From Roridomyces roridus (taxonomy: Eukaryota; Basidiomycota; Agaricomycetes; Agaricales; Mycenaceae): 29,934 bases of DNA. A model generated the notes under the pieces. The model did not search any database. It had not been told where the DNA came from and saw nothing but the letters and a program-made list of their open reading frames with translations. Position numbers and translations under genes: made by a program. The stretch lies in contig JARKIF010000319.1 in assembly GCA_029378245.1 (NCBI GenBank), positions 1 through 29,934 of the forward strand. Reading direction: 5' to 3'. This document shows positions 19,816 through 28,891 of this stretch, in pieces; positions within the stretch are counted from its first letter, which is position 1, and every line of letters starts with the position of its first letter.

Positions 19816-20638
19816 CGGTTCGTTTGTACAAATATTGATTTAGCACGCGCGCTAGACATCCAGCGCGCGCGCCCATTTGAGCACACCCCAGACGGCAGAT
19901 TACATAACTATAGCTACTGGCTACAGATGCTATTGCCCAGCCAGCCCATACCCGCTCCACCAAGTTCCCCACCAAATGTCCAACGCCATTGGGACCCGCA
20001 CTGGCACCGGTGACCTGCCACCGAAAGGACTCCGTGCAGAGATGGATGAGCCCGCTCCGAGCAGCATCCAGGTCCGTGGGGAAGTGCCACAGGTTTGAGG
20101 TAGCCTCGCGGTAAAGCGCCGCCGATGGGTGAGGGCTGGTGAGGGCTGGTGAGGGTCTCGTCCCGAAGGTCGGTGTCGGAGGAGAAGAAGAATGTTTAGT
20201 AAGCAGCTGGGTAGCTGGTAAACAGGGACAATGATCGGCACCGCTTAGCTACGTCACTTGCCGTCAATCTTTTCTTCTTCCCACACTCACCACCTCGACG
20301 GTAGACTCGACCACACAGGCAACGGTTCATGATTCTGAGACCCACGGCCGACAAATCAACTTCCGCCTCTTCCGCAGGGAACGCAACCCCGCAACCCATC
20401 ATATGAGTCTTGATAAAACACGGCTTGATTTGGCCTGTCGAGTCTCGACGATGGGGACACTTTGTTGCTGGGAACTGGCAGCCGCTGGCAAAGTCCCCAG
20501 TGCCCGTGGTCGTATTGTGTTGGCATTGTACAACCTGCCTTGGCTCGCAGTTGGGCTCCGAGCATGGTGCCGAGATCAGTGGTCTCTCGTATGTAGTTTC
20601 ACGTGTCATCAAATTGGGTAGCCGAAGGCGCGCGCGGA
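19816..20638. other. Unidentified 0.8 kb segment between a BTB promoter and a headless BTB gene
   Basis: It replaces what should be box B and most of BTB exon 1. Near its left edge is a perfect 8-bp stem (CGCGCGCT at 19846-19853, AGCGCGCG at 19862-19869). At about 20127-20155 GGTGAGGGCT is repeated three times. No gene or transposon family is recognised. A minus-strand frame at 20196-20612 is Cys-rich but unlike anything I know. Confidence 0.45.
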
Positions 20639-21474
20639 GCCAAGGACTGGGAGTTCCTACTCGGTATCCTCTACAGCAATCCGTAAGTTAATCACCAGCT
20701 CTTCTTGACCCACTTTCGATTCCTTGTTCAGATTTGAAATTGAAGAAAGCCTCGGCGTCGACATGATAGCGGCCATGCTGAGATTGGGCCGGAAGTATGG
20801 CATCTCCACTGCCGAGACCAGTGCAATCCGGTGTATTAATATTCATTCGGAATTTCCTGGTACTTTGGAAGGTTGGAATAGGAAGGACAATGGACCGCTC
20901 ATCAAGATAAAGGACGGTCACGGAGTCCTGTTCGACTTGTTGACACTGGCGTACGAGTTTGGAATCTTTACCAGCATCCCTACCATTGCCTACGAGTGTC
21001 TTCGCGATCAACCCCTGGTAAGGAGCTACCTGTCTTGTCTTCCTTTATTCACTATCACCGACACAGGAGCGAATCTTCAAAGGGGTCAAGCGTGCCGATG
21101 GCTCTCGTGTTATCCTGCCTCCAAAGATCCTACAGGCTCTGACGGTCGGATTCGAGCGAATAATGCGATTCCAGCACGAAGAATACATGTGGATGGAAAA
21201 TAGCACTGTCATCCCTTCCGCCTCGTGCGACGAAGAGGAAGAATGCATCGAGGCGCGCGTTAAGCTGCGTCGGACAGTGGCATGGAATGAATGGTCCAAC
21301 GCACCCGATTGCTTTGCACTGTGCTTTACATGGAGAGACTTTTCCGGTGATTTCTGTAAACCCTGTGCTTCAGCCGGCAAAGCAGCTCAGGCCGCGAGTC
21401 GCGGCAAAGCCTGGCAAGCATTGCCGTCCTTCTTTGGACTTGCGGCGTGGAAGGAGTTGAAGGATGTCCAGTGA
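20639..21474 (+). pseudogene. BTB gene copy 5, 5'-truncated (BTB fold missing)
   Basis: It begins abruptly at AKDWEFLLGILYSNP, the last 15 codons of exon 1, then an intron (about 20683-20732) and exon 2 (FEIEESLGVDMIAAMLRLGR). Exon 3 reads ERIFKGVKRADGSRVILP, VGFERIMRFQHE, SCDEEEEC, DCFALCF, DFCKPC, WQALPSFFGLAAWKELKDVQ. From exon 2 onward there is no damage and similarity to copy 4 is high. The upstream frame has no start codon back to a stop at 20594. An ATG at 20724, inside intron 1, could start a BTB-less protein, but nothing supports its use. Confidence 0.82.
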
Positions 21475-21530
21475 CTTTACTTGGGACTCTTCCCCGTGGT
21501 ACTATCATAGGTCAACATGTATTTTGGCGT

Positions 21531-21673
21531 TCGGAATTGCTGCTGCTCAATAACTGTTGCGGAATCCGTCCTCCCAGCTCAAGTACATAGGCGCTAAGCC
21601 AGGAGCCTCGAGTGAGCCTCCGTCCACACGAACAAAGGGACTTGCGGCGTGGAAGGATTTGAAGGTTCAGTGA
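21531..21673 (+). repeat. BTB tail repeat, copy 2
   Basis: The order is the same as at 17978-18092: TCGGAATTGCTGCTGCTCAA, CTGTTGCGGAATCCGTCCTC, GCCTCCGTCCACACGAACAA, then GLAAWKDLKVQ and stop at 21671-21673. It carries two short extra blocks (GCTCAAGTACATAG, AGGAGCCTCGAGTGA) absent from copy 1. Confidence 0.75.
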
Positions 21674-21847
21674 CTTTGCTTGGGGATTCTTTCTGGTAAA
21701 TACTCTCATAGGCCCACATGTTTGAAATGCTGCTGCTAAATACGGTCGCTAACCGCCGAGACTGTTACAGAAACTGTCCTTTAGACTTGTGATTGTCTGC
21801 CTATGAATGTCTTGTTTATCGAAATATCATAGACGGGATGGTTACGA

Positions 21848-21903
21848 GCTCCCCGCTCAAGTAAGCGCTAGACCTCGAGTTAACCTCCATCCACATGAAA
21901 AGA
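21848..21903 (+). repeat. BTB tail repeat, copy 3 (partial, overlaps ETF-QO 3' end)
   Basis: GCTCAAGTAAGCGCTAGACC, CTCGAGTTAACCTCCATCCAC and ATGAAA correspond to GCTCAAGTACATAGGCGCTA, CTCGAGTGAGCCTCCGTCCAC and ACGAAC of copy 2. On the minus strand this stretch is read as the last codons and stop of ETF-QO. Confidence 0.6.
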
Positions 21904-24008
21904 CAGAAGACCCACTGTATTTAGGCCCTCCCCCGCCTTCAGGCACAGTCCAGGTGATATCCTGCGTCGGAACCTTGATATCGCACAGCTTGCAATGTAT
22001 ACAGTTCTTCAAGCAAAGCTCAGCCGGGAGAGACACAAGAAGATTGAAACGCACCTGCGAATTGATAACAAGCTTCTTCCCCTCGGCACTCTCCTCCTCC
22101 TCCACATTCCCAGGAACAGCCTTGCCCCCATCATCCGGCACATACTCATACACCCCCGCCGGACAAGCGCGCTGCAACAAGCCAGCATACGTCCCAACAT
22201 TGCTCTCGACATGCTCCCTCCTCCTCCCTGCCGTCTCACTCATTTCCCCCTCAGCAGGCCGCATCACCCGCAAATGCACCGCCTGCCCCTCAGCGTGATT
22301 TGTCCCCGTGAGCGCAACAGAGCTCATCAAATCCGTGCTCAGCGGTGGCTCAAAAGGCGGGTAGGCGATGGGCGCGCATTCAACTGCAGGCCTTGTCGCG
22401 CGCGCGTCGGGCGAGTCAATCCGAGTGCGGTGGTGGCGCAGCGTCCACGGAACGCGCCCGCCCAAAAGTGTGTCGACACCCGCATACATCACCCCGCCGT
22501 AGAGACCCAGCGACGTGTTGAATGCAGGTCGCAGGTTGCGCACACCCCAGAGGTCTTTGTGTGCCGGCGAGCTTGGGAAAGAAGAGTTGTAGGCGGCGAG
22601 AGAGATGGTTTCGGTTTCTGATTCAGTTTCGCCTTGAGCGGGTGTAAAGGTGGCGGGAGACGCGACGGCGGTGAAGCTTGTGCCTGGGTGGAGAGCGGCA
22701 AAGGCAGTCTCAGCGGCGAGCATGCCCGTCTATACTTTTTCAGGACAAGAATCGAAATGGTACGACCAGACACACCCTCATGGCATTGTGAGTGCCCTTG
22801 ATCTTTGCGGTGTTCACCACGCCCGCCGCACACCTGTAACATCAGTCAGAGATGGAACATCCACACCGATGAGAGACTGACCCAACAAGTGCGCCTCCAG
22901 GGAAATCCAGCTTTGGCAGACTCTGCAGCCCACCCTCCGTCAGAGACCGTGCACCATACGCGAGACGCTCCCCGCCACCCAGCAGCGCACGGTAATGCGG
23001 GTGATGCTTCATCCGCTGGAACTCTCGGTACGGCTCTAGCCACGGATTCTTGTAGTCAAGGCCCACTACAAGACCGATGCTGACGAGTCCATCTGCCATG
23101 TGATATTCCCAGCCGCCACCATACGTCTGATAATTGAGCGGCCAGCCGACGGCGTGCACGACCTTGCCTGGAACGTATTTCGCAGGGTCGACGCGCCAAA
23201 CCTCCTTGATCCCAATCCCATACGTCTGTGGCTCCGCGTCGTGGCGCAGGTCGTACATCGAAATGACGGTTTTAGAGAGTGAGCCATGGGCGCCTTCAGC
23301 GAGGAGCGTCGCTCGGGCACGGAAAGCGATACCAGGTTCGAAGCGTGCGGATTTGGTGCGTTGGCGAGTTACACCTGCGTCATGGGTGATGACACCCCGA
23401 ACACTGTGGACGTTGCGGCCTTGTGCGTCGGAGGAATCGGGCGAGTCGGATAGTAGGAAACGGGCGCCAGCAAAGCCGGGGTAGACCTCTACTCCGAGCT
23501 CTTCCGCTATCCCGCCGAGCCATGCAGCGACCCGGGAAAGACTGGCGATATAGTTGCCCTTGTTGTTCATCTGAGGCGGATGGGGGATCGGGAGGGCGTA
23601 TTTTTCGGTGAAGAAGCGCATAGAGGACGAGGTGACGGGCTGGGAGAGTGGATGTTCCGTAGTTTTCCAGTCTGGTAGCAAGACGTCCAGAGCAGAGGGC
23701 TCGATGACTGCGCCAGAGAGGATGTGCGCCCCGACTTCGGAACCCTTCTCAAGTACGACGACACGTACTTCCTTGCCGGTCTCTGTCTCGAGCTGTTTGA
23801 GGCGGATTGCTGCACTGAGTCCGGCAGGCCCAGCGCCGACGATGCACACATCGACCTGCTCCTCTTCTCGGGGTTCGGCATCTGGGTCGTAGGGAGTGTA
23901 CTGCGAGTTGCGTCGGACAGCACTGAGCTGAATTCCGCGCCTCCCGACGCGTCGACCAAGGCGGGACAGCATGGGAGTCGGATTTGATGGGACAAACACG
24001 ACGGTCAC
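21857..24008 (-). CDS. Electron transfer flavoprotein-ubiquinone oxidoreductase (ETF-QO), mitochondrial
   Basis: It passes electrons from electron-transferring flavoprotein (fatty-acid and amino-acid oxidation) to ubiquinone in the inner mitochondrial membrane, using FAD and one 4Fe-4S cluster. Exons on the minus strand: 22882-24008, 22776-22833, 22055-22729 and 21857-22006, about 669 aa. FAD motif CIVGAGPAGLSAAIRL, then LEKGSEVGAHILSGAVIEP; MNNKGNYIASLSRV; YGIGIKEVWRV and GGGWEYHM for the quinone region; cluster ligands in ACPAGVYEYV and NCIHCKLCDIK; WTVPEGGGGPKY near the end. The Arg-rich start is a mitochondrial presequence. Met13 (codon at 23970-23972, MLSRLGRRVGRRG) is an attractive alternative start. 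After GGPKY the family normally ends, but here about 19 extra residues follow, mostly from a copy of the BTB tail repeat. The frame is intact. Confidence 0.93.
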
Positions 24009-24061
24009 ATGAGATCAGGGTTTGTCTTCTTCACCCACCACATTCTACCCCTTTCTTGCCA
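24009..24061. promoter_or_regulatory. Compact bidirectional promoter between ETF-QO and RAD52
   Basis: Only 53 bp separate the two outermost start codons. If ETF-QO starts at its Met13 the gap is 89 bp. A pyrimidine-rich tract (CTTCTTCACCCACCACATTC) lies on the RAD52 side. Confidence 0.5.
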
Positions 24062-25861
24062 ATGGCCGGCGCGATGAGTGGCCACCTCATCAATTCGTTC
24101 GAGTCAAACCGCTCGATTTGCACCGACGGCCACTTTTCCTTTGCGCCTCACATGCACGGCAGCAGCACTCAGAACTCGATGTCTTTTACCTCCCAAGCCT
24201 CCACCTCCTCTGGCGAATCCACCTACGACCGCATATGCAGGCTTCAGAGCAAGCTCAACCAAAAACTCGGTCCCGAGTTCATCTCTCAGCGCCCAGGTCC
24301 TGGTGGTGGTCCGAAGCTCACGTACGCCGAGGGCTGGAAGGTCATCAACGTCGCCAACGAGGTGTTCGGGTTCGAGGGCTGGAGCTCCAACATCGTCAAC
24401 CTTGTCACAGACTATATGGACTACAACGAGGAGACGAAACGCTACAATATCGGTGTCTCGGCTGTAATGCGAGTTACGCTCAAGGAGGGCTCTTTCCATG
24501 AGGATGTTGGATACGGTATGATTGAGAACGCCAAGAGCAAGGGAACTGCACTCGACAAGGTGCGTGTACCGTTATTGCCGTGGTGGCAAATTCTGACTCG
24601 GTACAGTGCAAAAAAGAGGCGGTGACGGATGGCCTGAAGCGTACCCTCCGCAACTTTGGCAACGTGCTCGGCAACTGTCTCTACGACAAGCAATACGCTG
24701 CCGAGGTCGTCAAGATAAAGGTCCCGCCAGTCAAGCTCGACAAGGGCGACCTCCACCGACTCCCCGAGTTCTCAGCTTCCACGTCCACATCCGCACCAAC
24801 GTCCGTCCAGACTCCCCAGCCACAACAACAGAAATGGCAGCCCAACCAAGACTCTAAACCCATCACCTCCGTCCCGCGCCACCTTCAGCAGCAACCCCAA
24901 CAACCTCCACGCGCAAACCAAGCCTCCGGGCTCCAAACTCCCATCACTACCCCTGCTGCTCCCGAACGCAAAGTTGCCTTTGCGCCTTTGCAACCCAAGC
25001 CTGCTCCACCGCTGCCCCCGCCGCAACCACAGCTCAAGGCCGAACCCGCGATCGACGACGACGAATCATACGGATTCTCGGACGATGATGCGTTCATGGC
25101 GCTAGCAGATATGACCGATGCTGATCTTGGGAGGCCAATTGACTTTGAAGAAGGGCTCGCTGGGAGTGCTGGGGGGAACAGCAGCGTGGTCTCAGAGTCC
25201 GCGGCTGCAGAGGCAGCACCAGTGTCTCGGCCTCAGCAGGCACCACAGCAAGTCAATCGACCGCCCCAGCAGCAGCAGCAGCATCAGCAGCCCGCGCGTG
25301 TTGGGCCCATGGGACTGGGTTGGGCTGGTACGAACGCAGGTGCGGGGACTGGCCAGGCTCAGGCGCAATGGGGCGCACTGCCTGCGAACCCATCAGGGCA
25401 GAGCAATACACGCAACTACAGTGGGGGCAACACGCGTCCTCCCACCGCGAACCCCGTCCAGCACCATCAACAGACGAATCAGAATTCCAAGCCGCCGTCC
25501 GGGATGAGCGCCCCGCCCGCGACGAAACGACCACCCTCGGTTGGAGGGTTCCATTTCCCACCTGGGATGCCGGTTCGTTGATTGTTCATTGCCTTGGACG
25601 CTCCTTGCTGATAAAATAACGCGTAGAATCCGCTCTTAAGGCCAGATAGCAGTAAGCCACCGCAGATGCCGCAACAGCAGCAGCAAGGGGTCAAGAGGAG
25701 TGCGGAGGTTATGATGTGCGCAGCGTTTTTATCTCCCTGGTCTCCAAGGCTGACCGGTTTTGTTCAGGCAATCTTCGCGAGGCGGGGGTGGGCCACGTCA
25801 GCCGCTCGGGCCGCTTGCACTTGATGGAGGTGCTGGGGATGCGAAGCGGATGAGACAATAG
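24062..25861 (+). CDS. RAD52: DNA repair and recombination protein RAD52
   Basis: Rad52 mediates loading of Rad51 onto RPA-coated single-stranded DNA and anneals complementary strands. Exons 24062-24559, 24607-25572, 25627-25715 and 25768-25861 give about 548 aa in phase. The conserved Rad52/22 annealing domain spans about residues 55-220: LTYAEGWKVINVANEVFGF, GWSSNIVNL, YNIGVSAVMRVTL, HEDVGYGMIENAKSKG, EAVTDGLKRTLRNFGNVLGN and CLYDK. The rest is low-complexity, Pro/Gln-rich (QQQQQHQQP, PQMPQQQQQ). Without the last two introns the frame would stop at 25579-25581. Splicing at 25573-25626 and 25716-25767 instead yields NPLLRPDSSKPP, GVKRSAEVMM and a basic end GDAKRMRQ, as in other basidiomycete Rad52 proteins. 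It is divergently paired with ETF-QO. The last two introns are deduced, not proven. Confidence 0.9.
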
Positions 25862-26104
25862 TCTTTGGATGGAGACGGTAGGACTTGGATTTCCGAGTCG
25901 TTTGGTTGTGGATTCGCAGCTACATCGTACATATCGTGCATATTCTTATTTTAAAAAGAGATCAACGCATCAATTCCGCCGCTGATCATGAGTACTCCCA
26001 TCATGTTCCTCTTGCACATCAGACCGGCCATCCAACGCGCTTAACGCATCCCATCGGCATATCTGCTGACGATCTATTCCAATGCATTAGACTCGCTACC
26101 AGTT
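25862..26104. other. Intergenic between RAD52 and the next gene
   Basis: No gene is recognised. It holds the 3'UTR of RAD52 and AT-rich sequence (TTATTTTAAAAAGAG). Confidence 0.35.
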
Positions 26105-26228
26105 CCGTCAGAATCCGAATATCGCCACAATATGTGTGTTTGTTCGATGTTTGGTGATGACTGTCCTAATCGGGGGTGTTTGGGCAAAGTTTGGTCGTGG
26201 CGGATATTCGGAGGATCTGACGGTTCGA
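26105..26228. repeat. Imperfect 25-bp inverted repeat upstream of a gene
   Basis: CCGTCAGAATCCGAATATCG (with CCAC following) on the left is mirrored by GTGGCGGATATTCGGAGGAT (with CTGACGG following) on the right, about 70 bp apart. It lies about 80 bp before the start at 26306 and just before a TATTTAAG box (about 26250). It could be a hairpin, paired regulatory sites or a very small MITE. Confidence 0.55.
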
Positions 26229-26305
26229 GCTTGCTCATCACGCAATACAACTATTTAAGCCCAACCAACTTTCATGTTGTCGCCATTCTACCGCGCCAAA
26301 ACTCC

Positions 26306-27260
26306 ATGCGAGAACTCATCCGAAAACATCCTTTTCGCTTCTTCAAGCGTCGCTCAAACTTGACCTTGGGTCCTGACTTGGAGAAAACGGAGGATACCTC
26401 TCGGCGATCTACTTCCAGCTCTAATTCAGCCGCAACCGCAAAGAATGTAGTCAAGATGGCGCTGACGACGCTCAGTGCCACATCTAACAACATTCCTATC
26501 TGCGGGATTATAACTAGCGTCGTCGACCCGCTGCTGCTCATTATGACCCAATTGGATGTGCGTTTCTCCCGCTCGAGTGCGAGGTATTCCAATTGATTTG
26601 GATTTATAGCTAACGTCGGCCAACGTACAAGGACTGGTGGAACTGGTTGCGCGTATAGAGCGGCTAACGCCACTAGTGGCCGATATGGTGGAGGTGAATT
26701 CGGTTTCGGAGTGCGAGCGGAGGTTTATCGACGATCTCACTCGGTGAGTTGGCTATTCTGCTGCATTCCCTCGACGTACGCTAACGGTCCCAGTGAGCTC
26801 GAGTCAATAGGCACGGATGTATCGGAAAGCGCAAGCCCAGGGGACGTTGACGCGGTTCTTCAATAACCCCGACGACGCGGCGGGTCTTGCGAGGCATAAC
26901 GCGACACTGGCGCAACTGGTCGCTGATGCTACCGTACGTGCGTTCTTACATCCTCCCACGCGCTGGGCTTATTCACGTTAGCTCGTTAATGTGCAAGAGG
27001 TTCGGAGGATGTTGATGAGTATGGAGAGAAGTGTGTCAAGGCTGGTGCCATCGCTGGGCCAGATAGAGATTGGGCATATCACGGGTGCGTCGTCTCCATT
27101 GTGAGCGGGACAGGACGACTTACTGAAATGCATCGCAGGTGGCACGTGCGGGATGTGTGCATCGGGCGGGCACTTCGGGCATGAAGGCGATGGTGGGGTC
27201 CCAGAATTCGAGATTCCGACAGGCCAGAATGTCAGATTCGGGGGTATATCAGGGGAATAG
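26306..27260 (+). CDS. Helical protein resembling N-terminal domains of fungal STAND/NLR proteins
   Basis: Exons are 26306-26557, 26610-26743, 26794-26933, 26982-27084 and 27139-27260, about 250 aa. The N-terminus is basic (RKHPFRFFKRR). Then come ALTTLSATSNNIPICGIITS, PLLLIMTQLDLTSANVQGLV, ELVARIERLTPLVADMVE, ERRFIDDLTRELESI, KAQAQGTLTRFFNNPDDAAG, LARHNATLAQLVADATLVNV and QEVRRMLMSME. This succession is seen in small basidiomycete proteins and at the N-terminus of NACHT-type fungal receptors; I state this from memory. The end is Gly-rich (GGTCGMCASGGHFGHEGDGG). At about 26815-26825 the frame slips by one base: read literally it stops at 26866 after VDAVLQ, whereas the conserved continuation is one frame over. 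Function is unknown, possibly signalling. Confidence 0.6.
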
Positions 27261-27711
27261 ACGGAGAAGGCGGAGAAGGCGGGGAGGGGTACGAGGAATG
27301 GGTCAAGGGCGGTGTTGGGAGAGCGCCAAAGATACGGTGTATCGGGCGGGCGTATACTTGGTAGGTTCTGAACCTGCATCAAACGCACCACTCTTGTTAA
27401 TTTGGTACATATGTAATACTGGCCTTATCTTACTCTTGAAAAGACAATTCCCGTTCTTGCCTACTCCCGTCATGCTACTCCCTCCCGCCCTCCGGTTTTA
27501 AAGTACCTTCCTGACACTTCTCTCTTTATCCGTAGCATTTCCCCGCCGTTCCCTTCCTCGAACGCTTTGTCCAATGCTTTCCATTGTCCGCTTTGATTTA
27601 ATTTCCGGACACCGTGGCACTCCGGCCCTTTGGCCCTTTGACCGCTGTTTATAACCAGGTTCTCCCTTTGTCCAAAATGTCTCTCTCTCTTCGCTCCTCC
27701 CAATTGCTATC
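27261..27711. other. Intergenic between the helical gene and BTB copy 6
   Basis: No gene is recognised. Sequence before 27712 is C/T-rich (CTCTCTCTCTTCGCTCCTCC), typical of fungal core promoters. Boxes A and B are absent, consistent with this BTB copy being older than the repeated block. Confidence 0.4.
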
Positions 27712-28818
27712 ATGCAACCCAGTTCCAGTTCTCCTGAACCTGCCGCCACACCATTCGGCGACGAAATCTGGATGCCCTACGGGGACATTGTCCTCCAAGT
27801 CGAATCAACACAATTCCGCGTCAATCGCGACATCCTCGCGCGACATTCGGGCGTCTTTAGTGGGCTCTTCCTGATGCCACGGCCTTCCAAAGACTCGAAG
27901 GACACTGTGGAAGGATGCGCTGCTGTACATCTGCCCGGTGACGCGTCTGTAGATTGGGCGGAGTTGTTGGAATTTTTGTATGACCCGTACGTGCCACCCA
28001 GACTGAATGAGTTGATTCTGAAGGTCTTCAATATTATAGGTTCGCTCACAAAGAAAAACTAATGCCATTCGGACGGCTCGCAGCTATGCTCCGCCTCGGA
28101 AAGAAATACGAATTCTTGGCGGTCGAAGCGGACGCTGCGAGTCGCCTGCGGTATGAATTTCCCGCCGACTTTACAGCGTTCAACGCGCTCGACGCGGATA
28201 TGACCAAAATCGCGTACCGGCGCGGTATTTATTGCGATCTGCTGGGCCTCGCGTACGAGTGCAGGGTGTACGATTGTGTCCCGCTCCTTGCGTTCTGTTG
28301 TTTACGGACAGATACACTCGTAGGTGTTCCATTCTCTCAAGGGACTTTCGTATGTTTAATCATTATTTCAGGAGACTCTGTTCAAGGGTGTGCGCCGCGA
28401 CGATGGCACCCTCGCCACATTACCAGACGAGCTTAAAACCACAATGGCCCTCGCACTCCAGCGGATGGCGCTCTTTCAGCACGAATCCCTTTCATGGATG
28501 CGCTCTGACAGCGTCGTCCCAGATGCCTCTTGCGTGGCTCCAGAAAAATGCGCACAGCAACTCCAGGTGATGGCGCGTATCGTTGACCGCGACCACGAAG
28601 GGGGACAGTTCAACTTTGGGTATACGATAGACCAGTGGGATGATCGGTGGACGGGGATGTTGTGTGGAGGTTGTGAGGCGGAGGCAGCGGCCGCGTATGA
28701 GCGGGGTCGGGTGAAGGGCTGGGATCTCTTACCTACGTTCTTTGGTTGCCAGGTGGGATGTGTTGAGGGATGTAGAGTATTAAGTAGTAGACTGAATACG
28801 ATAAGTTTAACGCCCTGA
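27712..28818 (+). CDS. BTB/POZ domain protein (copy 6, diverged)
   Basis: Exons 27712-27986, 28040-28319 and 28372-28818. Intron positions are the same as in the other copies but the sequence is clearly diverged. BTB fold: GDIVLQVESTQFRVNRDIL, HSGVFSGLFLMPRP, CAAVHLPGDASVDWAELL, EFLYDP. The middle has AAMLRLGKKYEF and AYECRVYDCVPLLAFCCL; exon 3 has ETLFKGVRRDDGTLATLP and FQHESLSWMRSDSVVP. The module has DASCVAPEKC ... MLCGGCEAEA ... WDLLPTFFG. After FFG the literal frame gives CQVGCVEGC... to 28818, but LPGWDVLRDVEY is encoded with two missing bases in TT and GG runs, ending near 28783. Either the end is genuinely altered or two homopolymers are short. The N-terminus is Ser/Pro-rich and not basic. 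Confidence 0.83.
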
Positions 28819-28891
28819 TCCCCATACTTACGGCGTTGTATTTTGCAATATGTATACTCACGTGATCGAAACTGTCTGCTTCATGACCATC

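Noticed and set aside
20724..21474. BTB copy 5 as a complete short gene starting at the 20724 ATG
   Set aside because: That ATG lies in the conserved intron 1 and the BTB fold is absent; better read as a truncated copy.
5531..21700. A defined new kinase-BTB-PP2C-SDR pathway
   Set aside because: Adjacency is explained by duplication and insertion; only shared promoters hint at joint function, so it is not claimed as a system.
22009..22842. Frames complementary to ETF-QO exon 3
   Set aside because: GC-rich shadow frames; the ETF-QO frame carries the iron-sulfur and quinone-site motifs.
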